From Hyphomicrobium sp. CS1GBMeth3 (GTDB taxonomy: Bacteria > Pseudomonadota > Alphaproteobacteria > Rhizobiales > Hyphomicrobiaceae): DNA of 64,000 nucleotides. The notes under the pieces are model-generated. The model worked only from the letters and a program-made list of their open reading frames with translations, was not told the origin of the DNA and made no database searches. The stretch lies in the NCBI RefSeq assembly GCF_900117455.1, contig NZ_FPHO01000002.1, positions 1,116,001-1,180,000 of the forward strand. The letters are read 5' to 3'. Position numbers and translations under genes: made by a program. The stretch's first letter is position 1. Every line of letters starts with the position of its first letter. Below are positions 1 through 7,292 of the stretch, piece after piece.

Positions 1-118
1 CAACCGGATCGGCGGATGCGGCGAGCGGCGTCTCGAGCGACCGGTAGCGGGCGCGGTCGCCGCGACTAGCCGCCACCGCGACGCCACCGCGAATGTCGAT
101 AACCGGTATGACGTGCAT
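1..118 (-). CDS. HisA-like TIM-barrel protein, N-terminal part (cut by window edge)
   Basis: Read leftward from the ATG at 118, the 39 visible codons begin MHVIPVIDIRGGV, the first strand of a HisA/HisF-type (beta-alpha)8 barrel. An AGGAG lies 10 bases before the ATG (complement of 129-133). HisA-family paralogues are known in the tetrahydromethanopterin/methanofuran gene clusters of methylotrophs, and this one starts back-to-back with mfnF, so a role in C1 cofactor synthesis is more likely than histidine synthesis. That is inference from context; the rest of the gene is outside the window and true hisA cannot be excluded. Confidence 0.75.
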   Translation of the reverse strand, partial: MHVIPVIDIRGGVAVAASRGDRARYRSLETPLAASADPV

Positions 119-196
119 ACGCTTCCATCTCCTGGCAGGAGATGTATCACAGGGGCACTGCGGGCGCCCTGCCCGCGCCCTGGAGTGTGATGACGC

Positions 197-1222
197 ATGG
201 TAGTGACGGCAGGCCTCGATGTCGGGGGAGCGCACCTCAAGGTGGCACTGGTCGAGGACGCGCGTCCAGTCACGGTGCGCCAGATCGCCTGCCCACTTTG
301 GCAGGGCCTCGACAAGCTCGACGCGGCTCTGGCCGAGGCACGCCCGCTGCTCGGCAACGCGCAGCGCTTTGCCGTCACCATGACAGGCGAGCTGTCCGAC
401 CTCTTTCCCGATCGCGAGACGGGGGCGCTGACGCTGACCGCGCGGATCTCCGATGCGCTTGGGAGTGAGGCGCGCTTCTGGATGGGTTCGCGCGGGTTCG
501 GCACGGCGGACAAAGCACGGCGGCATCATACCGACGTCGGCTCGACCAACTTCCTCGCCACCGCAACGGCCGTTGGGCTCCACCTTCGCGAGGCCTTGCT
601 CATCGATTTCGGATCGACGACGGCGGATATCGTGCCGATCGCCGGCGGTGCGCCTCGCGTGCGGGGACTGACCGACGCCGAACGCCAGGCGACGGGCGAG
701 CTTGTCTATACGGGCTATACGCGCACGGCGGTGATGGGCGTCGCCAACGAGGCCCCGTTCCAAGGCCGGGTTATCGGCCTTGCGCGCGAGTATCTTGCGA
801 CGATGGCGGATGTGCGCCGCATCCTGGGCGCGGACCTCTCAGGCGTCGACCAGCACGCGACGGCTGACGGCAAGGGAAAGTCACTCGACGAGAGCGCGAC
901 ACGTCTCGGGCGGATGCTGGGGCGCGACGCACGCGACGGCTCGGCGGAAGACTGGCGTGCGGCTGCGGCGCATATCTGCGAGGTGCAGCTGCGCTCGATC
1001 CACGACGGGGCGGCCCGCGTGCTGTCCGCCGCGCCGCTGGCTTCGGATGCACCGGTCGTCGCGGCGGGGATCGGGGCGGACGACATTTGCGAAATCGCAC
1101 GCCGGCTTGGGCGCGAGGCGATCCGGTTCGGCGCGCTCGTCGGCGCGGACGATGCGCTCGTGCCCTGGGCGACGGGGTGCGCGCCGGCCGTTGCGGTGGC
1201 TTTGCTGCTCGACCAAGGCTAA
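197..1222 (+). CDS. mfnF: H4MPT/methanofuran-linked ASKHA-fold protein, probable MfnF
   Basis: A 341-residue hydantoinase/oxoprolinase-family protein. It shows the ASKHA-type nucleotide folds GLDVGGAHLKV (residues about 6-16), LIDFGSTTADIVPI (about 135) and VVAAGIGADDI near the C-terminus. This is the family named 'H4MPT-linked C1 transfer pathway protein', whose archaeal member MfnF couples the aminomethylfuran diphosphate to the tyramine part of methanofuran. Bacterial methylotrophs use the same chemistry for methylofuran. The presence of mfnB and mfnE 1-3 kb away supports this job. The start has a GGAG about 12 bases upstream; a GTG two codons in is an alternative. Exact acceptor (tyramine or tyrosine form) cannot be read from sequence. 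Confidence 0.85.
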   Translation: MVVTAGLDVGGAHLKVALVEDARPVTVRQIACPLWQGLDKLDAALAEARPLLGNAQRFAVTMTGELSDLFPDRETGALTLTARISDALGSEARFWMGSRGFGTADKARRHHTDVGSTNFLATATAVGLHLREALLIDFGSTTADIVPIAGGAPRVRGLTDAERQATGELVYTGYTRTAVMGVANEAPFQGRVIGLAREYLATMADVRRILGADLSGVDQHATADGKGKSLDESATRLGRMLGRDARDGSAEDWRAAAAHICEVQLRSIHDGAARVLSAAPLASDAPVVAAGIGADDICEIARRLGREAIRFGALVGADDALVPWATGCAPAVAVALLLDQG

Positions 1223-1397
1223 AGGCCAGCGAAAGACAGCTCGGGGCTCGGCTTCTTCCTCTTCTGCGGCTGTGCGGTGCGAAAAGAACTTTGCACCGGC
1301 TTAACGCGCCAATACGTGTGGTTGCGGATAGAAAGCCCCATGCGTGTTCGGTAGACTCACCTCAAGATGAGCGAGCTAGCCTCAGTGAGGGAGGCCC

Positions 1398-1535
1398 ATG
1401 AAAACGACGCTCACAATTGCTGCAGCCATTGTCATGCCAGGCGGATTTATCGTGCTGGCCGTGGCCCTTGCCACCTTCCTGCTCGCGCGCCATCGCGCCC
1501 GCCTCAGAGCCGCGCAGCAGCACGCCTCCGCCTGA
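1398..1535 (+). CDS. 45-residue single-pass membrane microprotein
   Basis: ATG at 1398 follows a GAGGGAGG ribosome site and opens a 45-codon frame. Residues about 5-29 are a continuous hydrophobic stretch (TIAAAIVMPGGFIVLAVAL), followed by an Arg-rich tail (ARHRARLRAAQ) that would sit in the cytoplasm. It is tail-to-tail with the DUF447 gene. I do not recognise a family; the ribosome site and clean TM-plus-basic-tail pattern argue that it is translated. Confidence 0.5.
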   Translation: MKTTLTIAAAIVMPGGFIVLAVALATFLLARHRARLRAAQQHASA

Positions 1536-1541
1536 CATCAG

Positions 1542-2138
1542 CTATTTCTTGCGCGCGGCATCAGCATCGCCGCTACGGAAAGCGTTGACGCGATCCATGA
1601 GCCAGCCCCAGGCCTCAAGCTCGCGGGGACCGGCCGTTTTCGAGATGGCGATCTCGAGGTACTTCAGCTCGGCATCGATTTTTTCCGGCGGCAGCATGGC
1701 AAGCCGCGTTGACAGCACCGCGAGTTCCAGCACCGCCGCCTCCGCCCGGTTATAGCCACTCCAGACGGCGTGGCTCGCGGTGTGGACGATTTTGCAATGA
1801 AAGCGCGGGCGCTGCGCATCATCGGTCACCCGCTCGACGGCCAGCTCCCAATGCGAGACGGTATCGCGCAGGCGCACGCCGTTGACGATATCGGCGGGCA
1901 CCGTCGGCCAATTGCGACGGCCGGTGACACAGCCGGCGATCACGCGCACGTCGCCCGTGTGGCTTGCGACGGCGTATGGGTTGGCCGTGAGATTATCGAG
2001 GGTGCGCGAGGGCTTGAAGGGCGCGATGATCCAGCCGTCGCCGTCTTCTATCAGGCCGAGGGGGGCGATGTGCGGCGTGCCCGCTGCATCCGTGGTCGTC
2101 ACGATGGTTTCGACGATGCGGGGCATCCGCGTCTCCAA
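1542..2138 (-). CDS. DUF447-family flavin-reductase-like protein
   Basis: 198 residues beginning METRMPRIVETIVTTTD; motifs such as HIAPLGL, DNLTANPYAV and VTGRRNWPTV are those of DUF447, a split-barrel FMN-binding family shared between methanogenic archaea and methylotrophic bacteria. It is the last gene of the mfnB-folB-mfnE run, five bases after the mfnE stop, so it should be co-transcribed. Its biochemical role is not established; membership of this operon suggests a step in methanofuran or methanopterin cofactor synthesis. The family call is firm, the function is inference. Confidence 0.82.
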   Translation of the reverse strand: METRMPRIVETIVTTTDAAGTPHIAPLGLIEDGDGWIIAPFKPSRTLDNLTANPYAVASHTGDVRVIAGCVTGRRNWPTVPADIVNGVRLRDTVSHWELAVERVTDDAQRPRFHCKIVHTASHAVWSGYNRAEAAVLELAVLSTRLAMLPPEKIDAELKYLEIAISKTAGPRELEAWGWLMDRVNAFRSGDADAARKK

Positions 2139-2143
2139 GCCTA

Positions 2144-2824
2144 TTAACGCGTTCTTGCGACGGTCCTATCGCGCGCCGCGGCCCGCGGCGCCGCTCTCGC
2201 CGCGCGGCGACGGCGTGGCGCCGTCCCACGCGCGGGGCGGGACGCCACATCCAGCATGTCGCTTAGCACACCATCGTCAGCGGGGCCGAGCACCCGCCAG
2301 GCGAGATCCGCCCGCTCGACGATAACGGGGAACACCGGATCGACGATGCCTTGCCGCGCCAGGGTCTTTGCGGACATCGTGCGCCGGACGGTGCACGATT
2401 TGACGAGCACCAGCTCGACGTCGCCCAGCCGCTCTGCGAGGCGGGCAGCGAGGCCGTCGGAGGTGATCGACCAATCGCGCGGAATGCGGCGATCCCCGGC
2501 GCATAAGGCCGCCGGCAGCCAGATCGGGATGCGCCGACGATGCCACGCGCGTGCGATGCCGACCAGCGTCTCGGCTCCCACGAGCCGCGGCTCGAGCGCC
2601 AGCATGGCGTCCGCCATCTGGTGCATGGACAGCAGCGCCATGTCGTGCGCGGCCTCATCGGAGAAACCGAGAGCGCGCTGCGTGTCGCGCACGGCGTCTG
2701 CGAACACGCCACCTCCCGGCACCACGACGACGGCGCGGCGCGCCCTGGCCACGAGAGCCAAGAGCGTGCGCAAGCGCCCGCTCTCCACCAGACTGCCCCC
2801 CAGTTTGAGGACGACCGGCGTCAC
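2144..2824 (-). CDS. mfnE: MfnE-like amino-acid-kinase-fold kinase (aminomethylfuran phosphate kinase)
   Basis: A 226-residue protein if translation starts at the GTG at 2824, giving VTPVVLKLGGSLVESGRL; the GTG overlaps the folB stop as GTGA, which decides this start over longer upstream frames. LKLGGS and VVVPGGGVFAD are the nucleotide and substrate loops of the amino-acid-kinase fold. In methanogens MfnE phosphorylates (5-(aminomethyl)furan-3-yl)methyl phosphate to the diphosphate used by MfnF. Both partner genes (mfnB just upstream, mfnF nearby) are present. Members of this fold also include aspartokinase and UMP kinase, but the length and context point to MfnE. Confidence 0.82.
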   Translation of the reverse strand: MTPVVLKLGGSLVESGRLRTLLALVARARRAVVVVPGGGVFADAVRDTQRALGFSDEAAHDMALLSMHQMADAMLALEPRLVGAETLVGIARAWHRRRIPIWLPAALCAGDRRIPRDWSITSDGLAARLAERLGDVELVLVKSCTVRRTMSAKTLARQGIVDPVFPVIVERADLAWRVLGPADDGVLSDMLDVASRPARGTAPRRRRAARAAPRAAARDRTVARTR

Positions 2825-3246
2825 GGGAGCGCGCCTCCACGGGCTCGGAAGATCTCGACGCCGCGCACCGGTCCGCGCTCGAGCTTCTCGATACGGACCC
2901 GAAGCGCGTCTATGCGTGTGTCGGCGAGGCACTGCTCGGCGATGGCTTCGGCAAAGGTCTCGATCAGATTGATGTGGCCGCTGGCGGTGATCGCGTTCAC
3001 GGCGTCGATGATGTCGGTGTAGGAGGGAACCGTATCCATGTCGTCGCGCGCAGCGCGCACGTGCGGCGCCAAATACGCGTCAACGCTGAGACGCACCCTC
3101 TGCGTGACGCCCTTCTCCTCGGCATAAACGCCGATATTGCAGTCGATTACCCAGTCCTTGATGAAGATGCAATCGTGGCCGTAGTCGGCTCCTGCCTTCG
3201 CGGTCGAAGGCGCATCGCCGGGGCGCGTGGTCGTCGCCGTGCTCAT
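2821..3246 (-). CDS. folB: dihydroneopterin aldolase (FolB family)
   Basis: 141 residues with the FolB pattern: IFIKDWVIDCNIGVYAEEKG near residue 28, then a TDIIDAV block and LIETFAEAIAEQCL, ending in the typical RVRIEKLE strand. FolB cleaves the side chain of dihydroneopterin to 6-hydroxymethyl-dihydropterin, a precursor of folate and tetrahydromethanopterin. It overlaps mfnB upstream (ATGA at 3243-3246) and mfnE downstream (GTGA). Its place inside a methanofuran operon suggests it supplies the pterin for tetrahydromethanopterin; a general folate copy may exist elsewhere. Confidence 0.88.
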   Translation of the reverse strand: MSTATTTRPGDAPSTAKAGADYGHDCIFIKDWVIDCNIGVYAEEKGVTQRVRLSVDAYLAPHVRAARDDMDTVPSYTDIIDAVNAITASGHINLIETFAEAIAEQCLADTRIDALRVRIEKLERGPVRGVEIFRARGGALP

Positions 3247-4010
3247 GACGTGGCTTCCAGCTCTAATTGCGTTGGTGTGCGATGCTCATCCGCCTCACCA
3301 GCGCGCGGAATGGCGCGGCGAACGGCTGCGAGCGCGGATGCCTCGAGCGTGTCCGTGCGGCTTGCGCCGCGGCAGAGGGCGCCGCGAAAGCCCAGCACAT
3401 CCGGCGCGAGTGCGAGCAGCTCCGAAATCTGAGCAAGGCGCAGCGAACCGGCGAGCCCGGCATACAAACTAACGTTGTGCGCTTCCGTGATGAAGGCGCT
3501 GAGTGTCGCGCGATCGCAATGATCGAGCAGTGTGCGGCCGTCCTTATGCGCGGTGTCGAGCATCACGCCGGAGAAACCTGCTTCGCCCAGCGCCGACACC
3601 AACGAGAGATCGAGTGCAGCATCTGCCATCAGCACAGCAACGAGCGCCGTCTGCCCGGCGATGTGGTGCCCCAGATGCCGGATAGTTGCATGAGCGTCGC
3701 CGTCCGGAAACAAACCGACCTTGACGATGTCGCAGCCGGTGGCGGCCATGGCGCGCGCCGCCTCAAGGACGGGCTCCGGCTCGGCGGCAAGATCACCGAT
3801 GGTGGCGCTAATAGGCACATGGCGCGGGACCGCGGCACGAATGCGCGCCACATCTGCGTGCGGCAGCGCACCCAGCGCGCCCGCGGACGGATTTTTGCAA
3901 TCGATGATGTCGGCGCCGCCTTGGAACGCCAGGCGCGCTTCGCCCTCGGACGTCACGCTTGCCAAAAGGCGGACGAACCGATGCGTCCCCATCGTAGTGC
4001 CGGTCGTCAT
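3243..4010 (-). CDS. mfnB: (5-formylfuran-3-yl)methyl phosphate synthase, MfnB
   Basis: A TIM-barrel protein of the former DUF556 family. In archaea MfnB makes the furan ring of methanofuran from two glyceraldehyde-3-phosphates. Family blocks visible are RLLASVTSEGEARLAF, GADIIDCKNPSAGALG (with the Schiff-base type lysine in DCKNP) , ISATIGDL, VKVGLF and GVMLDTAHKDGRTLLDH. The ATG at 4010 lies 10 bases after the ABC ATPase stop; an in-frame ATG at 3992 is an alternative, neither having a strong ribosome site. The stop overlaps folB as ATGA. The co-directional chain with folB and mfnE makes the assignment firm. Confidence 0.9.
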   Translation of the reverse strand: MTTGTTMGTHRFVRLLASVTSEGEARLAFQGGADIIDCKNPSAGALGALPHADVARIRAAVPRHVPISATIGDLAAEPEPVLEAARAMAATGCDIVKVGLFPDGDAHATIRHLGHHIAGQTALVAVLMADAALDLSLVSALGEAGFSGVMLDTAHKDGRTLLDHCDRATLSAFITEAHNVSLYAGLAGSLRLAQISELLALAPDVLGFRGALCRGASRTDTLEASALAAVRRAIPRAGEADEHRTPTQLELEATS

Positions 4011-4020
4011 GTCGGGGGGC

Positions 4021-4773
4021 TCACGCCTCGTGGAAGATGCGCCTTTGCTCAGCCAGCACGGCGTCCCGGTCGGTCCGCTCGGAGGGCGAGAGGCGCACGG
4101 CCTCATCCTGGCTGATAGTCGCATTTGCGCCCGACATGCGCAAGATACGGGTGCCCAGCATGACCGCCTCGGTGCGATCATGGGTAATGAAGATCACCGT
4201 GGTCGGACGCCTGTTCCAGAGGCCGATCAGAAGCTCGCGCAGAGATTGGGCCGTCGGATCGTCGAGCGAAACGAAGGGCTCGTCCATCAACAGCACATCG
4301 GGCTCGGTGATGAAGCCGCGGGCCAGCGCCGCGCGGCGCTGCATGCCGAGCGAGAGCCTCTCCGGATACTGCGACGCAAAGCCCTCGAGGCCAACCTGTC
4401 GCAGCATCTCGTCGATGCGCGCATGACGAGGATCGCCGTCGGGCAGCGCAAGCGCAATGTTCTCGTAGACGGTGCGCCAGGGCAGAAGGCGCGGCGACTG
4501 GAAAACATAGCCGAGCTTCGTGTCCGGCCCTCCGAGCACGATCTCGCCCTCGTAGTCGCTGTCGAGACCCGCGATGATATTCAGAAGCGTGGACTTGCCG
4601 CAGCCCGATGGCCCCGTGATGACGACGAACGAGCGCGGATCGATGTCGATCGCAATATCCTTCAGCACAGACTGCGCGGGACGATCGCCGACGGCGGGGA
4701 ACACCTTCTTCGCGACGCGGACCTTGAGGCCCCCAGTCGCGGTGCCGCTCGCGCGCTCTGCTACCTCCGCCAT
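4021..4773 (-). CDS. ABC transporter ATP-binding protein, nitrate/sulfonate/taurine type
   Basis: 250 residues from the ATG at 4773, which lies 13 bases inside the permease gene. Walker A is GPSGCGKST (54-62), the signature is LSLGMQRR and Walker B is DVLLMDEP, followed by the H-loop FITHDRTEA. This is the SsuB/TauB/NrtC subfamily ATPase. The gene is the third component of an importer whose permease and binding protein lie immediately upstream, and its stop is followed within 10 bases by mfnB. The substrate is unknown; the link to C1 cofactor genes is discussed in the findings. Confidence 0.93.
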   Translation of the reverse strand: MAEVAERASGTATGGLKVRVAKKVFPAVGDRPAQSVLKDIAIDIDPRSFVVITGPSGCGKSTLLNIIAGLDSDYEGEIVLGGPDTKLGYVFQSPRLLPWRTVYENIALALPDGDPRHARIDEMLRQVGLEGFASQYPERLSLGMQRRAALARGFITEPDVLLMDEPFVSLDDPTAQSLRELLIGLWNRRPTTVIFITHDRTEAVMLGTRILRMSGANATISQDEAVRLSPSERTDRDAVLAEQRRIFHEA

Positions 4774-5549
4774 CGGTTCACCCGTGCCGCGATCGGCTGC
4801 AAAATACCGAACTCGATCAATTGGACGACGGCGATAAAGGCCAGCGCATAGGCCAGGATCATGGAGACGTCGAACATGTGGAAATAGGTGCCGAGCTGGA
4901 AGCCCACGCCATCGGAACGGCCCAGCAGCTCGACGACGAGCACGATCTTCCAGACCAGCGACAGGCCGGTGCGGGCGGACGCAAGGAAATATGGCGAGAG
5001 CTGCGGCAGCGTGACATGGCGAAGCGTCTTCCACCAGCCGAAGCGGTACATGTGCGCCATCTCGGCGAGATCGCGTGACAGCGCGCGCGCGCCCTCGCGC
5101 ACGGTTACGGCGACGTTCGGCAGCTTGTTCACGGCAACGGCTATGATTGCCGCAGCCTCTGTGCGGCCGAACCACACGTAGCACAGGATGATGATGACGA
5201 GTGCGGGCAGGTTCAGGAACAGGACAAGCCAGCTGTCGAAGAACTGATCTATGCGCCCGTTGCGACCCATGACAATGCCGATCGCCGAGCCGATGGACAT
5301 GGCGAAGATGAAGGCGATGGCGACGCGGAAGAGCGTCATGCCGATGTGATACATCAACTCGCCGCTCGCGAACTCGCGACCCATGGCCGCGAAGACAACG
5401 GTCGGGGCGGGCAGATGCCTATGTTGGATGACGAGCGCCAGCACCTCCCAGAACAACAGGAAGGCCAAGATCGATCCGACGCCCCAGGCGACACGGATAT
5501 GCCAGGGTTGATCGGAACTGGCGCGGACTGCTGGGCTATATCGCTGCAT
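4761..5549 (-). CDS. ABC transporter permease, nitrate/sulfonate/taurine type
   Basis: An inner-membrane permease with about six hydrophobic segments, beginning AWGVGSILAFLLFWEVLALVI and including the binding-protein-dependent permease EAA-like loop near GARALSRDLAEMAHMYRFG. The start at 5549 (MQRYSPAV) overlaps the binding-protein gene by 14 bases; an ATG at 5567 would add six residues. It forms the channel of the importer encoded by the neighbouring ATPase and binding protein. Nothing in the sequence defines its cargo. Confidence 0.92.
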   Translation of the reverse strand: MQRYSPAVRASSDQPWHIRVAWGVGSILAFLLFWEVLALVIQHRHLPAPTVVFAAMGREFASGELMYHIGMTLFRVAIAFIFAMSIGSAIGIVMGRNGRIDQFFDSWLVLFLNLPALVIIILCYVWFGRTEAAAIIAVAVNKLPNVAVTVREGARALSRDLAEMAHMYRFGWWKTLRHVTLPQLSPYFLASARTGLSLVWKIVLVVELLGRSDGVGFQLGTYFHMFDVSMILAYALAFIAVVQLIEFGILQPIAARVNRWRR

Positions 5550-6525
5550 CGTGGAACAGCTTCGCATCGAATTCGGTGCCGTGGCCCATCAACTCCGCGT
5601 CACCCGCGGCAACCAGCACCTCCATGAGCTTCTGCGCCGAAGCAAGCTCGGCCGGTCCCCAGGGGTTTGGAATGCCGGAACGATAGGCGGCGATGATGGC
5701 GAGGAACTCCTCGTCAGTCGCGGGCTTCACGAGCGGGCGCAGACGCTCCCACGCCGCGTCATCTTTCGCGAGCACCGCATTTGCCTCGCCCACGATCTTG
5801 AGCAGCGTCGCGACCTCCGCGCCATTGGAGGCTTCGTAGTCTTCCTTCCAGATGAAGCCCACGAGCGCGGGCACCGGGTCAATGCCCAAGTTCTTCATGA
5901 TTTCGCTGACGGTCAGAATCTCGTGGAACCCGCTGCCCGTGAGGCGAGCAGAATAGGTCCAGAAATTGAGAACAGCGTCGACGCGGCCGGAGCGGATCTC
6001 CTCGGCGAGGAGCGGCGCGGCACCGAACGTCGGGCGCGCGTACTGGGCCATGTCGCGTCCAAGCGCTTTCTTGGAATAGGCGCGAAGCAGGAGCCAGCTC
6101 TTGTCGATAGCCGAGCCGGCGACGCCCAGCGTCCGCCCTTCGAGCCCGCCGATGTCCTTGATGGCGCTGTCCGCCGGCACGACAAGCGAACCAAGTGCCG
6201 AGGAATAGGGCGAAAACTTCAGCTTCTCTCCAAGCGCGCGCTGACGCATCGCCCATGTCCAGTCGGACACGATGACGTCCGCACCACCGGCCAAAAGCGC
6301 GATAGGACCTGCCTGATTGGAGGCCACCTCGACGACCTCGAACTGCAAGCCGGCCTTCTTCTCAAGTTCAAGCGCGCGAATTGTTTCGATGACCCAGGAT
6401 AGCGAGCCATACTTCACGGATGCCAAGCGCAGCGGAGCCTTGCCAGCACGGACGGGCGCGATCGGCACGGAGGCCGCAACAACGGCTGCGCCCGTTGTGG
6501 CCAGAAGCTGACGGCGATCGATCAT
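5536..6525 (-). CDS. ABC transporter substrate-binding protein (SsuA/NrtA-like)
   Basis: 329 residues from the ATG at 6525, which overlaps the previous stop as ATGA. The N-terminus DRRQLLATTGAAVVAASVPIAPVRA is an export signal with a pair of arginines before a Ser/Thr-poor hydrophobic core, so Tat export is possible. The mature part has the periplasmic binding-protein type II pattern (LRLASVKYGSLSWVIETIRAL, AGGADVIVSDW, GLEGRTLGVAG). The family takes up nitrate, alkylsulfonates or taurine, but relatives of this gene occur beside PQQ alcohol dehydrogenases, so an alcohol- or cofactor-related ligand is also possible. Confidence 0.88.
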   Translation of the reverse strand: MIDRRQLLATTGAAVVAASVPIAPVRAGKAPLRLASVKYGSLSWVIETIRALELEKKAGLQFEVVEVASNQAGPIALLAGGADVIVSDWTWAMRQRALGEKLKFSPYSSALGSLVVPADSAIKDIGGLEGRTLGVAGSAIDKSWLLLRAYSKKALGRDMAQYARPTFGAAPLLAEEIRSGRVDAVLNFWTYSARLTGSGFHEILTVSEIMKNLGIDPVPALVGFIWKEDYEASNGAEVATLLKIVGEANAVLAKDDAAWERLRPLVKPATDEEFLAIIAAYRSGIPNPWGPAELASAQKLMEVLVAAGDAELMGHGTEFDAKLFHDAAI

Positions 6526-7055
6526 TTGGACTCGTCCTTCGTCAGCAGCCGGTTCCTCACCAGCCAGCGGACGCCGTGCAGCCAAGATTCATCTGTGTTG
6601 CCCTGGATGAGAACGCTCGCATTGTTCACGAGCTTGCTCTCAGCCACGTCGATAATCGCAACCGTCAGGCTCAGGTGCGTTTCCGAGATCTTGTCGATGA
6701 GCGCGGTCATGACAAGATCGGCCTTGGCCTTTGCGGCGAGGTCCACCTCGCATCCATTGCATTCGAAGATCGGCTGGGCAGCCTTTATCTCTTCGGAAAT
6801 GGGTGTGAGATCGACGATTTCATAGCGTCCGCTCTCGGCGAACCGCTTTTCCAGCTCATCGCGGGCCAAACTCAAGCGCTTCTGCTCGTCGGGATTTGGT
6901 CCCGACACGCCCCGGAAAAAATCTTCCTCGGAACGCGGCATCGACATATCGATCGGGAAGATTGCCAACTTCGGCGCAGCAGTGGCGATGCTTGGAGCCG
7001 CCGCCACCAGTGCCAAAACCGCTGCAAGCCAAGCCGCCACTCGACTTTTCTTCAT
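6522..7055 (-). CDS. exported DUF3280/DUF2380-type protein
   Basis: 177 residues with a clear signal peptide (MKKSRVAAWLAAVLALVAAAPSIATA). The mature part runs PKLAIFPIDMSM and contains ELEKRFAESGRYEIVDL and the pair of cysteines in FECNGCEVDLAAKAKADLVM, which matches the DUF3280/DUF2380 family of periplasmic proteins with a TolB-N-like fold. It is the first gene of the importer-mfn operon (ATGA overlap with the binding protein). Homologues are frequent in PQQ-dehydrogenase neighbourhoods. Function unknown; perhaps an accessory to the importer. Confidence 0.78.
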   Translation of the reverse strand: MKKSRVAAWLAAVLALVAAAPSIATAAPKLAIFPIDMSMPRSEEDFFRGVSGPNPDEQKRLSLARDELEKRFAESGRYEIVDLTPISEEIKAAQPIFECNGCEVDLAAKAKADLVMTALIDKISETHLSLTVAIIDVAESKLVNNASVLIQGNTDESWLHGVRWLVRNRLLTKDESK

Positions 7056-7292
7056 GTGGTCCTGCCATCCTCCCGAACCTGTTTTTGCTTACTGTATAAC
7101 GTGTGTTCGATAGATAGCGATTTGCAAGTGCAATGTCCCGGAAGGCCGCCCTCACGGGCTGTAACAAAAGCGAGAGGGCCGCCTGCCACGAACTTGACAA
7201 TTGGCAATTCGATGCGATGTTCCCAGGGAAGATGTTACAATATACCGGCTCGGTCTTGGCGCTGCTAGGACCGTCCACCGGGAGGAAACGCT
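7056..7292. promoter_or_regulatory. divergent promoter region between the mfn-importer operon and the lut-like operon
   Basis: 237 bases separate two divergent operons and must carry both promoters. TTGACA at 7195-7200 is followed by a short inverted element CAATTGGCAATT. No T-rich terminator or riboswitch fold is apparent. Assignment of promoter boxes is tentative. Confidence 0.4.

Noticed and set aside
715..1086. Reverse frame of 123 residues inside mfnF
   Set aside because: Low-complexity Ala/Arg/Ser composition and no ribosome site; shadow of the real gene in GC-rich DNA.
7195..7240. Promoter with TTGACA and TACAAT
   Set aside because: The two boxes are about 35 bases apart, too far for a single sigma-70 promoter; kept only as a vague regulatory region.
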